From Planctomycetota bacterium (lineage in GTDB: Bacteria; Planctomycetota; Planctomycetia; Planctomycetales; Planctomycetaceae): a DNA stretch of 40,026 nucleotides. Positions 26,021 to 33,858 of this stretch are shown here, one piece after another. The position numbers were made by a program, and so were the translations under genes. How positions within the stretch are numbered: the first letter of the stretch is position 1; each line of letters starts with the position of its first letter. The notes beneath the pieces were generated by a model. The model did no database searches and was not told where the DNA came from. It saw nothing but the letters and a program-made list of their open reading frames with translations. The DNA is taken from assembly GCA_018242565.1 (NCBI GenBank), contig JAFEBR010000484.1, positions 1 through 40,026 of the forward strand, in the 5' to 3' direction.

Positions 26021-29000
26021 TCAAGGTCCGGGGCTGTCGAGTCGTTCTGACGGCCGATACGAGAGACTCAGGTGTACCGTGCGCGGAGTGCCACCGGTCA
26101 CGACCGATTTCTTTCCTACGTACAGCAGCGACTTAGAATCTCTCAGCAAATCGAATTCACTGTCACCTGCCATAAGCGATTGCGATTCCCAGCCAAACCA
26201 CAGCGGATGAGGAATCTCCTGCCCCACCGCACGCACCGGGACATCGTAGTCCTTGCGAAATACGGGATGACCATCCACATCAATTCCCAGCAGACACCCG
26301 GCGGGTTGTTGACCGACAATCGCCAAAGTGCGATCCATCGCCACGGATTCCCGCGGTTGAATCCACAACAGCAGATGCGCCCGCGGAGTCGGAATCTTCC
26401 AAATGTCGCTGGGGTTCTGCGACGGCAATCGGGTGGGAAATGATTGCTGGCCCGTTTCGCGGACTTCCATCCAGAACTCCGCGGGGCCGTCGTCAAAATC
26501 AAGAGCCCAGACCTGGGTGCCCAATTGCCGAATTGACTCTGCTGGCGAACCTAACAGTCCACCGGTGATTTTCCGAGGCAACTCCGTCAGGATGTGCTGC
26601 AACTCGGCATCAGTGGGCGCGACCTGTTTCGCCGGCCGGGTGGTGCGAAGCGATCTGTCCTGCTTCTCGTTCACCGAAGTCGTTCCGAACGGCTCCTGAT
26701 AAATTGCGAAGCCGTTACCGCCTGAGGCGTAATCGGCGGCCGAGACCGGTTCGCAACGGACTTTGAGAGCCAGTACGACCGAATGGTCACGGATCGTTGA
26801 CAGCAAATCCCGGGTATTGGTCGCCGTCAGGGTCTGTCCACCCACTTTCATCCAGAGGACATACTCGACAAACGGCTGAAGCTGCCAGGTTCCTCCAGGG
26901 GGATTTTCCAGAATATCGGCCGTCTGCAACCCGGCGAAGAGATCAGAGACCCAACCTCCCGATTTGATCGCATTCGTCCCCCGCTCGAGGTGGCGAGAAA
27001 CCCTGCCGCGCCATTCGCAGCGCAGTTGGCCTTGTCTTTCCGAGCTCAAATCGGTCCCCTGCTGCAGATGCAGAGTCATGTCTCCCGCAGGCGCCGCACC
27101 GGGGGGTGGAATCAATGCCAGGGTCTGTCCAAAGTCGCCTAAAGGCTGGACCTGACCCGCCACATACAACTCGACACCGAAAACCACCTTGTGATTCACC
27201 GGGCCATTGACCTCGAAAACCGGAACCAGCGAATCACTCACCGGGCGCGCGGTGATCCGCAGGGGAGGATCCCGTTCCGCCGTGGTTTCGCCCGGGATCG
27301 TTTCGGACCGATTGGCCTGCTGATCGGACTGCGGCGCGCGGGACCAGTAATTCGATAACGCTACAATCGGAAATGTGCAGGACAGCAGAAACAACAACCA
27401 GGTCAGAGAAGTCCATCCCGCCGACTGAGTCTGTTGCTCGCGAAGCACTGGGCGATGCCGACCGCGGGTCAGCCACCAGAGATGCAGCCCGAGCGCGACC
27501 ACGAACAGCAGCGACCAGCTTCCCAAAACGGTGACCAGGTGGATCACCTGGAGTTCCGCGGGAACCAGAATCGAGACGGCGATCCCCGCAGACAGGCAGA
27601 CCGCCGTCAGCACCAGCAGGGGGACCGCCACACAGCGAACATAAAGCGGCCCCTGCGGAGTCATCGCCACCCGCAGTCCGGCGCTGAGTGGATGCTCACG
27701 CAACTCGGTTTCGGAAGTCGGGCCCGAAACGGGCGGCGCAGGCACACGAAGGTTTCTGGCACCGACCAGCAAGGCCGCCAGATACCCGACATACAAGACC
27801 ACCCCCACGGACAGCAGGCTGATGCGTAATGGAGTCGATTGGGCTTCGGCAGCCAGGTAGCTCGCCGCCAGAGCCAGAACCAGCGATGCGACAGCGATCT
27901 GCCCCAGCTGTTGGCGGGTCGTCAGAGCCGGCCGTTGAATGCCGTATCGGGCCGCAATATCAGCGATGGCCTGTTGCGCCTCACCCAGACTCGAGCCGGT
28001 GATGTCGCGGTGCATGCGAATCGCCCCGACCCAATTCTGTCGCAGGACCCGCAGCAGCACCTGCTCTTCCGCGGGATTCAAGGCCCCGGGTGCATCCCCG
28101 GTGCGGGCTGCGGGAGTGCGCACGGCTTCGACGTCGGTTTTCACATCCTGAGCCTGCTGGTATCGCTTTTCCGGCTCCTGCGCCAAAGCCCGCAGAACAA
28201 CCTGATCCAGTCGTACGTCGACCTGAATCTTCTGAGACGGCGGCTCGAAGCGCCCCATCGGAATCTGGCCGGTCAACAACTCGTAGAATACAACCCCCAG
28301 CGAATAGATATCCGCCCGGTGATCGACCGCTTTCGTCCCCTGCATCTGTTCTGGCGCCATGTACCGCAGCGTCCCCAGCACCTGATGGGTCCCCGTCAGT
28401 GAGACATCGAGTTGATCTTGATGCAGGAGTTTCGACAGGCCAAAGTCGGCGATCTTCACGCGCCCTTTTTTGTCCACCAGGATGTTCTCGGGTTTGATGT
28501 CGCGGTGAACCACACCTTCGTCATGAGCGTATTGCAGCGCATCGCAGATCTGCGGCACGATCGCCAACGACTGGGCCGGCGTCATCTGTTGCGATTCGAT
28601 CAGGTGTCGCAGATTCGTCCCATCGATGAACTCCATGACAAAATAGAAGTGTTTTCCCGCCTGACCAAAATCATGGATCGTCACAATGTGGGGATGGTTG
28701 AGTCGGGCCAACGCGCGGGCCTCGCGCGTGAATCGCTCGGCGAATGCCGGATCGTCGCCGACTTCCGGCGGCAGAATCTTGACTGCCACCATCCGATCCA
28801 GCCCAGTTTGCCGGGCCTTGTAGACCATCCCCATGCCGCCTCGTCCCAGCAGCTCGACGATTTCCAAATGCGGGAACAACGGCCCCAACTGTTCGGGGGA
28901 GGGAACTTCGAAACCCGCTAACCGACCGCCAGCGGGTGATGCTGCCGTGGCTGCCACCTCCGGCCCCTCACTGGCACCGCTTTCTGCGGGACCGCGGCTT

Positions 29001-29098
29001 TCGAAACCCGCCTGCACGAGACACGTCGGGCATAAACCCAGCGGGGCGTCCAGGGGTAATTCGGCTTGGCATCGGGGGCAGGATTTCATGTCGCTCAT
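26021..29098 (-). CDS. Zinc-ribbon Ser/Thr protein kinase with five TM segments and periplasmic C-terminus
   Basis: A 1025-residue Hanks-type kinase. The ATG at 29098 has GGAG seven bases upstream. Parts in order: zinc ribbon (Cys7/Cys10, Cys23/Cys26); kinase domain with Gly loop GRGGMGMVY (about 85-93), Lys107 in VAVKIL, HRDIKPEN (198-205), DFG (218-220) and APEQ, so it should be active; an L7/L12-C-terminal-like helical segment (about 350-385); five hydrophobic segments (about 400-590); then about 420 residues with no recognised domain. If the kinase is cytoplasmic, an odd number of TM segments places the C-terminal part in the periplasm as a possible sensor. It is 86 bp after the sigma factor gene, a frequent planctomycete pairing. 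Confidence 0.93.
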   Translation of the reverse strand: MSDMKSCPRCQAELPLDAPLGLCPTCLVQAGFESRGPAESGASEGPEVAATAASPAGGRLAGFEVPSPEQLGPLFPHLEIVELLGRGGMGMVYKARQTGLDRMVAVKILPPEVGDDPAFAERFTREARALARLNHPHIVTIHDFGQAGKHFYFVMEFIDGTNLRHLIESQQMTPAQSLAIVPQICDALQYAHDEGVVHRDIKPENILVDKKGRVKIADFGLSKLLHQDQLDVSLTGTHQVLGTLRYMAPEQMQGTKAVDHRADIYSLGVVFYELLTGQIPMGRFEPPSQKIQVDVRLDQVVLRALAQEPEKRYQQAQDVKTDVEAVRTPAARTGDAPGALNPAEEQVLLRVLRQNWVGAIRMHRDITGSSLGEAQQAIADIAARYGIQRPALTTRQQLGQIAVASLVLALAASYLAAEAQSTPLRISLLSVGVVLYVGYLAALLVGARNLRVPAPPVSGPTSETELREHPLSAGLRVAMTPQGPLYVRCVAVPLLVLTAVCLSAGIAVSILVPAELQVIHLVTVLGSWSLLFVVALGLHLWWLTRGRHRPVLREQQTQSAGWTSLTWLLFLLSCTFPIVALSNYWSRAPQSDQQANRSETIPGETTAERDPPLRITARPVSDSLVPVFEVNGPVNHKVVFGVELYVAGQVQPLGDFGQTLALIPPPGAAPAGDMTLHLQQGTDLSSERQGQLRCEWRGRVSRHLERGTNAIKSGGWVSDLFAGLQTADILENPPGGTWQLQPFVEYVLWMKVGGQTLTATNTRDLLSTIRDHSVVLALKVRCEPVSAADYASGGNGFAIYQEPFGTTSVNEKQDRSLRTTRPAKQVAPTDAELQHILTELPRKITGGLLGSPAESIRQLGTQVWALDFDDGPAEFWMEVRETGQQSFPTRLPSQNPSDIWKIPTPRAHLLLWIQPRESVAMDRTLAIVGQQPAGCLLGIDVDGHPVFRKDYDVPVRAVGQEIPHPLWFGWESQSLMAGDSEFDLLRDSKSLLYVGKKSVVTGGTPRTVHLSLSYRPSERLDSPGP

Positions 29099-29184
29099 CG
29101 GATTCTCCAGTCGGCACAGGTCCGGTATTGCTCAGGTACAGGAGAGTCTCAAGTCGGTAACAGGAAATCTGAACTGGCGTCACA

Positions 29185-29928
29185 TTATTCCAGAGATTTC
29201 AGAAGCAACTGCAGTTCCTGATCGACATCCTCGCGACTGCCCACGGTGCGGGCCACTTCCTCTCGAAACAGTTCCCGATAGCGTTTTCGCAGGCGATATG
29301 CGGCCTGCTTGGCGGCGGCTTCGGTGATTCCCAGGTTCGCCGCGGCGTTCGCGTAGTGCTCTGAATTCGCTTCCCCGGTCAAGGCGGCCTGGAACTGCTC
29401 GAAATACTCGGGCTTCCCGGATTCGCTGAGTTCGCCACGCAATTGCGAAAGGACCTGATCCAGCAGCGTCAGGACCCACCGTCGTTCAAACAGTTTTTCT
29501 GCGGTCAATTCATGACTGGGTTCGAGCAGGTATCGCGATTCACCCGTAGTGAAATCCAACGACAGAATCTGGCAGTCGCCCCCGCGTTTCAAGGCCCGCG
29601 CATGCTCCCGCTCGTTCAGCAGAAAGTTCTGGACTGACGCCAGTAAGAACGCCCGGAACCGGCCACGCTCCCGGTCGGCACGAGCCAGAATCTGCTTCTC
29701 GAGCAAATGCGAGAAAAACCCCTGCGTCAGATCTTGCGCCGCGTGGCGGTCGGAAACCCGCCGACGGACATACGCATACACCGGATACCAGTACGCATCA
29801 CAGAGTGCTGCCAGCGCCTGACGTGAGGCGTTGTGGTCAGCATCGGCCGCGGCGGCGACCAGACTCCACTGCGTCGTGGCGAACTGTCGGCACCGCAGTT
29901 CCCGGGGCAGATCGGATGAATCGGGCAT
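29185..29928 (-). CDS. ECF-type RNA polymerase sigma factor
   Basis: A 247-residue sigma-70 family protein of the planctomycete ECF type. Region 2 is at about 35-105 (LCDAYWYPVYAYVRRRVSDRHAAQDLTQGFFSHLLEK), with core-binding and -10 contact features. Region 4 helix-turn-helix is at about 190-225 (NAAANLGITEAAAKQAAYRLRKRYRELF). A long acidic tail follows, longer than in classical ECF factors. No anti-sigma factor with a typical zinc domain is adjacent; the kinase downstream is the probable controller (inference from gene order). No clear ribosome-binding site precedes the ATG. Confidence 0.9.
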   Translation of the reverse strand: MPDSSDLPRELRCRQFATTQWSLVAAAADADHNASRQALAALCDAYWYPVYAYVRRRVSDRHAAQDLTQGFFSHLLEKQILARADRERGRFRAFLLASVQNFLLNEREHARALKRGGDCQILSLDFTTGESRYLLEPSHELTAEKLFERRWVLTLLDQVLSQLRGELSESGKPEYFEQFQAALTGEANSEHYANAAANLGITEAAAKQAAYRLRKRYRELFREEVARTVGSREDVDQELQLLLKSLE

Positions 29929-29993
29929 ACCGGCATGTTAGCAGATCATTTCCCGAACTGTCGCACATCGCCCGATCGCGTCGGGCGACCTGG

Positions 29994-30124
29994 CGTGGGA
30001 CAAGTTTTCAACTTGTCAGCGCAGAGCGTACTGCGAGAGTGGCCGGGTTGTCAGCCAACAGATGGGGTCTCTGTGCGGGGCAGGCCGGTGAGACATGCCT
30101 GACAAGTTACAAACTTGTCCCACG
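29994..30124. repeat. 131-bp MITE-like inverted-repeat element
   Basis: Terminal inverted repeats of 26 bp match at 24 positions: the left arm starts CGTGGGACAAGTTT and ends AACTTGTCAG, and the right arm is its complement. Each arm is itself nearly palindromic (ACAAGTT/AACTTGT). The 79-bp interior carries no gene. No target-site duplication is obvious. It has the architecture of a MITE or REPIN-type element; copy number elsewhere in the genome cannot be seen. Confidence 0.7.
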
Positions 30125-30144
30125 GATTTGGGTAACACGCGCAC

Positions 30145-30214
30145 AAAAAAAGAGCCTGCCGCTCAACCGCATTGCTCCGGGCCAGCAAAGACAATACAGG
30201 AACGGCGAGGCTCT
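30145..30214 (-). ncRNA. Candidate ~70-nt intergenic small RNA with terminator
   Basis: On the minus strand, the predicted 5' end (30214, AGAGCCTCGCCG) pairs with the 3' end (CGGCAGGCTCT) in 11 bp with one bulged C, and seven Ts follow immediately (to 30145), as in an intrinsic terminator. An inner hairpin TTGCT/AGCAA caps the loop. A sigma-70-like promoter ends seven bases before 30214. The molecule matches no RNA family I recognise: it lacks the SRP-RNA GGAA loop and is too short for 6S, tmRNA or RNase P. The alternative is a simple terminator. Confidence 0.5.
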
Positions 30215-30220
30215 GACGGA

Positions 30221-30248
30221 ATAATAACACGTTCCGGTCTCACGTCCA
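30221..30248 (-). promoter_or_regulatory. Putative sigma-70 promoter for the small RNA
   Basis: On the minus strand TGGACG (30248-30243, 4 of 6 against TTGACA) and TATTAT (30226-30221, 5 of 6 against TATAAT) are separated by 16 bp. The predicted start falls seven bases downstream, exactly at the first base of the terminal stem. Confidence 0.45.
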
Positions 30249-30485
30249 GTTTCTTTCGCAATTGTAACCCGACTCATTCCCTTATGCGGATTTTCCTTAC
30301 ATACACAAACACACCCGTTGCCCTGCCACCCATTGTTCAAATTCCACAGATGCCACTGCTCACCCTTAACCCGCGTCCCCAATTCGCCTGATATCCCCCA
30401 ACGCTACGCAACGTGCGAATTCGACCGCCGGCCACCAACAAAACAGTTTCCAAGCCGAAAAACCATCATCCCAACACGAGCAACA

Positions 30486-30529
30486 AAGTTCCGCACGCGA
30501 ACGATTGACGATTCGTGTGAACGGAACTT
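30486..30529. other. Imperfect long hairpin downstream of the glycosyltransferase
   Basis: AAGTTCCG at 30486-30493 pairs with CGGAACTT at 30522-30529, with further inner pairing (CAC, CGAA) interrupted by small bulges around a short loop. It begins 44 bp after the glycosyltransferase stop on the minus strand and is not followed by a U-tract. A 3'-UTR structure is plausible. Confidence 0.4.
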
Positions 30530-30572
30530 GCCAGACAAGTTTTCATCTCGGTTGGGTGCGAATCCGACTGCC

Positions 30573-31949
30573 CTACTTTGGTTCCCTCGGGACGGATTGT
30601 TCCAACAGCCTGGCAACACGTTGCAGCGCGGCACGATTTTGAGTGCTGTGGCGATCAAGCCTCACTGCCCGGCGGAAATACTTCGCCGCCAGATGCAGTT
30701 CCCCCAGATCCATAGCCATGTACCCGGCGGTCTTTAGTGCGAACCCATAATCCGGATACGCCTCAGCCACGTCGCAAACCTTCCCGAGTTTTTCCCGGGT
30801 AGCTGATCCGCGATTCGCCCATTGGAGGATGAATTCCGGGGCCCCCGGAACGAGCTGCAGATATTGGCCGTCGCGATCGGCCCAGCTTAAGACCTCACTC
30901 CCCAAATCTGCGGGGACCACCGGCGCGGGACCCCTCGTGTGTGCAGGCCGAACCTGTGCCAGCAACTGTCGATAAAACTGCAATCGCTCGCCGATATGAT
31001 CAGACAATCGCTGGGACTGGACGAAGGCATGGGCCTGGCACCGAAGTTGCCTTCGCAAATCCTCGTCGGCTGCTAACCGATCGAGTTGCCGAAATAATTC
31101 CTCATCATCGCGATACAGCAACCCCGTCTGCCCCTGGATGACACTGTCACGGTATGGCTCCAGCTCAGGGAAGATCCCCACGACACCACGGGAGGCGTAT
31201 TCAAGGAATTTGACATCCGAGCGACAGCGATTGAACGCCGTGGGCAACAGCGGGGCGAATCCGATGTCGAGTCGATCGAGAAATCGCAGGTAGTCGGCGA
31301 ACGGCCCGAACGTCTCGAAGTGATAACGGGCCGGTGGTAACGAGAAATACGCACGCGCACTTTCGTGTGTCATCACGGCCAGATGGATCTCGGGGTGCCG
31401 ATCGAGCCAGCGCTGCAGGAGGGCAGACAGGCTGTGCCAATCCGCCAGGTGTCCCGCCGAACCTCCCCAACCAATCGTCAGAGGACGGTCCGGACGGGCA
31501 GGCAAATCGGAAACATCGTCCAGCCGATTACGGAAAATGGCCATGGGACGGGTCGTGTGGTTCTGCCACAGACGGGCCAGCGCCGGCACACTGGTCTGTA
31601 CGCCGTCGGCCTGCCGAAGTGTCTGAATGAACCACTGCTGTTGTTCCCGATCGTTCCACGTTTGAGACAAATAATGTCCGGCAGGCAGGGCAAAATAGTG
31701 ATCGTTGGCTTCCACGACCGTCACACGACCCGCCTTACGGCGAAGTTCCAGCAACGGCAGATCGTCCCAATCCCAGGCCGCCAGAATCAACACATCCGCC
31801 CGCTCGACCAACCCGCGCCGCAGGTGATGTCGCAGTGGGCAGTCGACCACCGTAACCCCCGGACAGCGACTGAGCGCGCGGCCAGGTCCATGCAGTCGAT
31901 GCACTCCATCTCCCGTGTCCAGAATCTCGCAGATTTGAACGATGAGCAT
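30573..31949 (-). CDS. GT-B glycosyltransferase (family 4-like) with C-terminal TPR-like tail
   Basis: 458 residues from the ATG at 31949; the frame is open further upstream but that part has no family resemblance and lies in the divergent promoter region. The N-terminal Rossmann domain begins MLIVQICEI. The second domain begins at about 157 (LTIGWGGSAGHLADW) and carries the donor-binding region KFLEYASRGVVGIF (247-260) followed by PYRDSVIQGQTGLLYRDDEEL, typical of GT4/GT1 transferases. From about 390 the chain becomes TPR-like (AYPDYGFALKTAGYMAMDLGELHLAAKYFRRAVRLDR). Likely cytoplasmic, adding a sugar from a nucleotide donor to a glycan or protein. Donor and acceptor unknown. Confidence 0.85.
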   Translation of the reverse strand: MLIVQICEILDTGDGVHRLHGPGRALSRCPGVTVVDCPLRHHLRRGLVERADVLILAAWDWDDLPLLELRRKAGRVTVVEANDHYFALPAGHYLSQTWNDREQQQWFIQTLRQADGVQTSVPALARLWQNHTTRPMAIFRNRLDDVSDLPARPDRPLTIGWGGSAGHLADWHSLSALLQRWLDRHPEIHLAVMTHESARAYFSLPPARYHFETFGPFADYLRFLDRLDIGFAPLLPTAFNRCRSDVKFLEYASRGVVGIFPELEPYRDSVIQGQTGLLYRDDEELFRQLDRLAADEDLRRQLRCQAHAFVQSQRLSDHIGERLQFYRQLLAQVRPAHTRGPAPVVPADLGSEVLSWADRDGQYLQLVPGAPEFILQWANRGSATREKLGKVCDVAEAYPDYGFALKTAGYMAMDLGELHLAAKYFRRAVRLDRHSTQNRAALQRVARLLEQSVPREPK

Positions 31950-32052
31950 CGAGCGGCAACCGGCAAACCCAGTTTGGCGTGGAATTCCGTGGGTGTACCG
32001 ACTGTCGGAGAGAATCGCAATCGACCGCGCCGGGCCGTCGCATTCGTTATTG

Positions 32053-32072
32053 CCCCTGCCGACTGGCAGGGG
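32053..32072. other. Perfect hairpin in divergent leader region
   Basis: CCCCTGCC and GGCAGGGG enclose a GACT loop between the divergent glycosyltransferase and HExxH-HEAT genes, about 80 bp upstream of the latter. No U-tract follows. It could be a leader structure or an operator. Confidence 0.4.
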
Positions 32073-32152
32073 GTTGTCAGCCGTCTGCGGGCGTAATAGT
32101 CTGGCACACGCAACACTTTCTGCCGCCAGCAAATTTCTTCGGGACCTTAATC

Positions 32153-33652
32153 ATGTTCGGATTCTTCAAGCCGCGCTGCCCGATTGACATTCGGGAAAAA
32201 ACGTGGATCGAACTCCGCATGCAGTGGTTGCTGGAACGCCTGGGTGCTGAGCGGATCGCCGAGGTCGAAGTGCTGACACCCAGCCCGGCCCATTTTCCAG
32301 AGGCCTACTCCGGTTCCGCGGCAGATGTCGAACGGATCTTCACGCTGGTCTGCGAGCGGATGGGAGTCCGCAGAAATTCCGTCGAGCTGAAGATCTTTGC
32401 CGGCGCACGGCCGAATCCCCAAGTGCTCAATCAGAATTCTGTGGCGCTGGGACTTTACGAATCGCGTGAGTCCGATTCCGACGACCACAAGATCTGGATT
32501 GCGAAACAGCAAACCGAGGATCCCGCCAATCTGATTGCGACAGCCGCCCATGAGTTGGCCCATTGCCTGCTGCTGGGGGGCAACCTGCTGCAATCAGCCG
32601 ATCTCGATCATGAGTTCATTACCGACCTGCTCCCCGTGCTTTTGGGATTCGGCATTTTCCTGGCCAATTCTGTGGTGCAGGAATCGACTCATTGGGCCGG
32701 GCCCTATCTCTCCTGGTGGTCCATCCGCAAGTCGGGCTATCTGCCCCCCAGAATGTTTGGCTACGCTTTAGCCCTGTTTGCCTGGTACCGCGGCGACGAC
32801 GGCGCATGGTCGAAGTATCTGCGCGGGGATCCACGCCAGGTCTTCAAATCCGGCCTGGCTTATCTGAAACGCACGAACGACTCGTTGTGCCACCCTCAAT
32901 TCCGTACCGGACGTGCCGCCCCGTCGCGCCTCTGTGATCGGCTGTCCGACCAGAATGCCGGTATCCGGTTGCAGGCGGTGTGGGAATTACGCCGGCCTGA
33001 CGAACCGCCTCCGGGAGACCCGGAGTGGGCCGCTCTCCTCGAAATGTTCGCGGGCCGTGATCCGATTCTGATTGTTGAGGCCGCTACGGCCATCACTGCG
33101 GTCGGGCGGCTGGATCATCGCGTCGTCGCTCACGGATTGTCGCTGCTCGAACGATTCGATCACCAACCCGCCGTGGTCAGCGCGGCAGCAAGAGCCCTGG
33201 CAACTCAGAAAGACGTGATCGACAGCAGTTCCCAAATCCGCAGGCAACTTGCGGATCAAATCTGGAAACTTCTGGATCATCCCGCACAGGATGTCGTGAT
33301 CGCCGGACTGACCGCCGTGAGACAACTGACGCCGGCCGGCGATCCACTGACGCAGCAGCGTCTCTTACGCCTCTTGCGGCGGGGCCTGGCAAACTGTGAC
33401 GAAGTGCTGACCCAGAGTGCCGTACAGGCGATTCGGGCCACGGTTTCCAATCCCCACCAGGTGATCCGAGATTTCTTCCGTGACGACCCCGACCTGACCT
33501 GTCTGGTCGAAGCGGCCCTGGAAGCGGATTTCAATGAGACAGAGCAGCGGCCGGTCCGTCTCCCCACCCGCAACAGCCTGCCGATTCCCCTGCCAGGCTG
33601 GACGCTGGGCGAGATCCTCTCACCCGTCCCGATCCACACGCCTCCCGTCTGA
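32153..33652 (+). CDS. HExxH metallopeptidase-like protein with HEAT-like repeats
   Basis: 499 residues from the ATG at 32153; earlier in-frame codons overlap the promoter region and are not used. No signal peptide. Residues 133-137 read HELAH within LIATAAHELAHCLLLGG, the HExxH zinc motif of gluzincin-type peptidases; Glu154 in DHEFITD, 17 residues later, could be the third ligand. A hydrophobic helix follows (LLPVLLGFGIFLANSVV), probably a hinge or buried helix. From about 245 the chain is made of HEAT-like helical pairs (RLCDRLSDQNAGIRLQAVWEL; QDVVIAGLTAVRQL; SAVQAIRATVSNPHQV). I do not recognise a named family. Protease activity is inferred only from the motif. Divergent from the glycosyltransferase. 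Confidence 0.8.
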   Translation: MFGFFKPRCPIDIREKTWIELRMQWLLERLGAERIAEVEVLTPSPAHFPEAYSGSAADVERIFTLVCERMGVRRNSVELKIFAGARPNPQVLNQNSVALGLYESRESDSDDHKIWIAKQQTEDPANLIATAAHELAHCLLLGGNLLQSADLDHEFITDLLPVLLGFGIFLANSVVQESTHWAGPYLSWWSIRKSGYLPPRMFGYALALFAWYRGDDGAWSKYLRGDPRQVFKSGLAYLKRTNDSLCHPQFRTGRAAPSRLCDRLSDQNAGIRLQAVWELRRPDEPPPGDPEWAALLEMFAGRDPILIVEAATAITAVGRLDHRVVAHGLSLLERFDHQPAVVSAAARALATQKDVIDSSSQIRRQLADQIWKLLDHPAQDVVIAGLTAVRQLTPAGDPLTQQRLLRLLRRGLANCDEVLTQSAVQAIRATVSNPHQVIRDFFRDDPDLTCLVEAALEADFNETEQRPVRLPTRNSLPIPLPGWTLGEILSPVPIHTPPV

Positions 33653-33858
33653 TACCCGGCAACACCCTGAACTGTCTGCCAACGTCTGAAACCGTCATTC
33701 CCCAACGACGCAGCAGGTATCAACCGCGGCACCGTCCCGCGAGATTACGCACAGAAATCCGCTGAACAGGCAGTTCCTTGAATCCAGCGTCCCGGTCCGG
33801 CACAATTCGGGTTCGAATCACCCCTTCAATCGTTGTCGATGACAAGTCGGGAAGACTG

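Larger units (their letters stand above)
29929..30572. other. Gene-free region with repeat element and candidate small RNA
   Basis: 644 bp with no convincing protein gene. It contains, left to right, an inverted-repeat element (29994-30124), a candidate small RNA with its own terminator and promoter on the minus strand (30145-30248), a relatively AT-rich stretch and an imperfect hairpin (30486-30529) just after the glycosyltransferase stop. Confidence 0.7.

Noticed and set aside
30107-30382. 91-codon minus-strand open frame over the small-RNA region
   Set aside because: No ribosome-binding site, Cys/Val-poor-complexity segments and no motif; it crosses the terminator-like structure.
30534-30545. 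GACAAGTTTTCA, shared with the arm of the 131-bp inverted-repeat element
   Set aside because: Twelve bases only, with no second arm; it could be a decayed fragment but chance similarity is as likely.
33809-33824. tRNA-like T-loop GGGTTCGAATCACCCC upstream of the methyltransferase
   Set aside because: The T-stem pairs poorly (mismatch at the second pair), and no acceptor, D or anticodon arm can be built around it, so it is neither a tRNA nor a convincing tRNA-derived attachment site.
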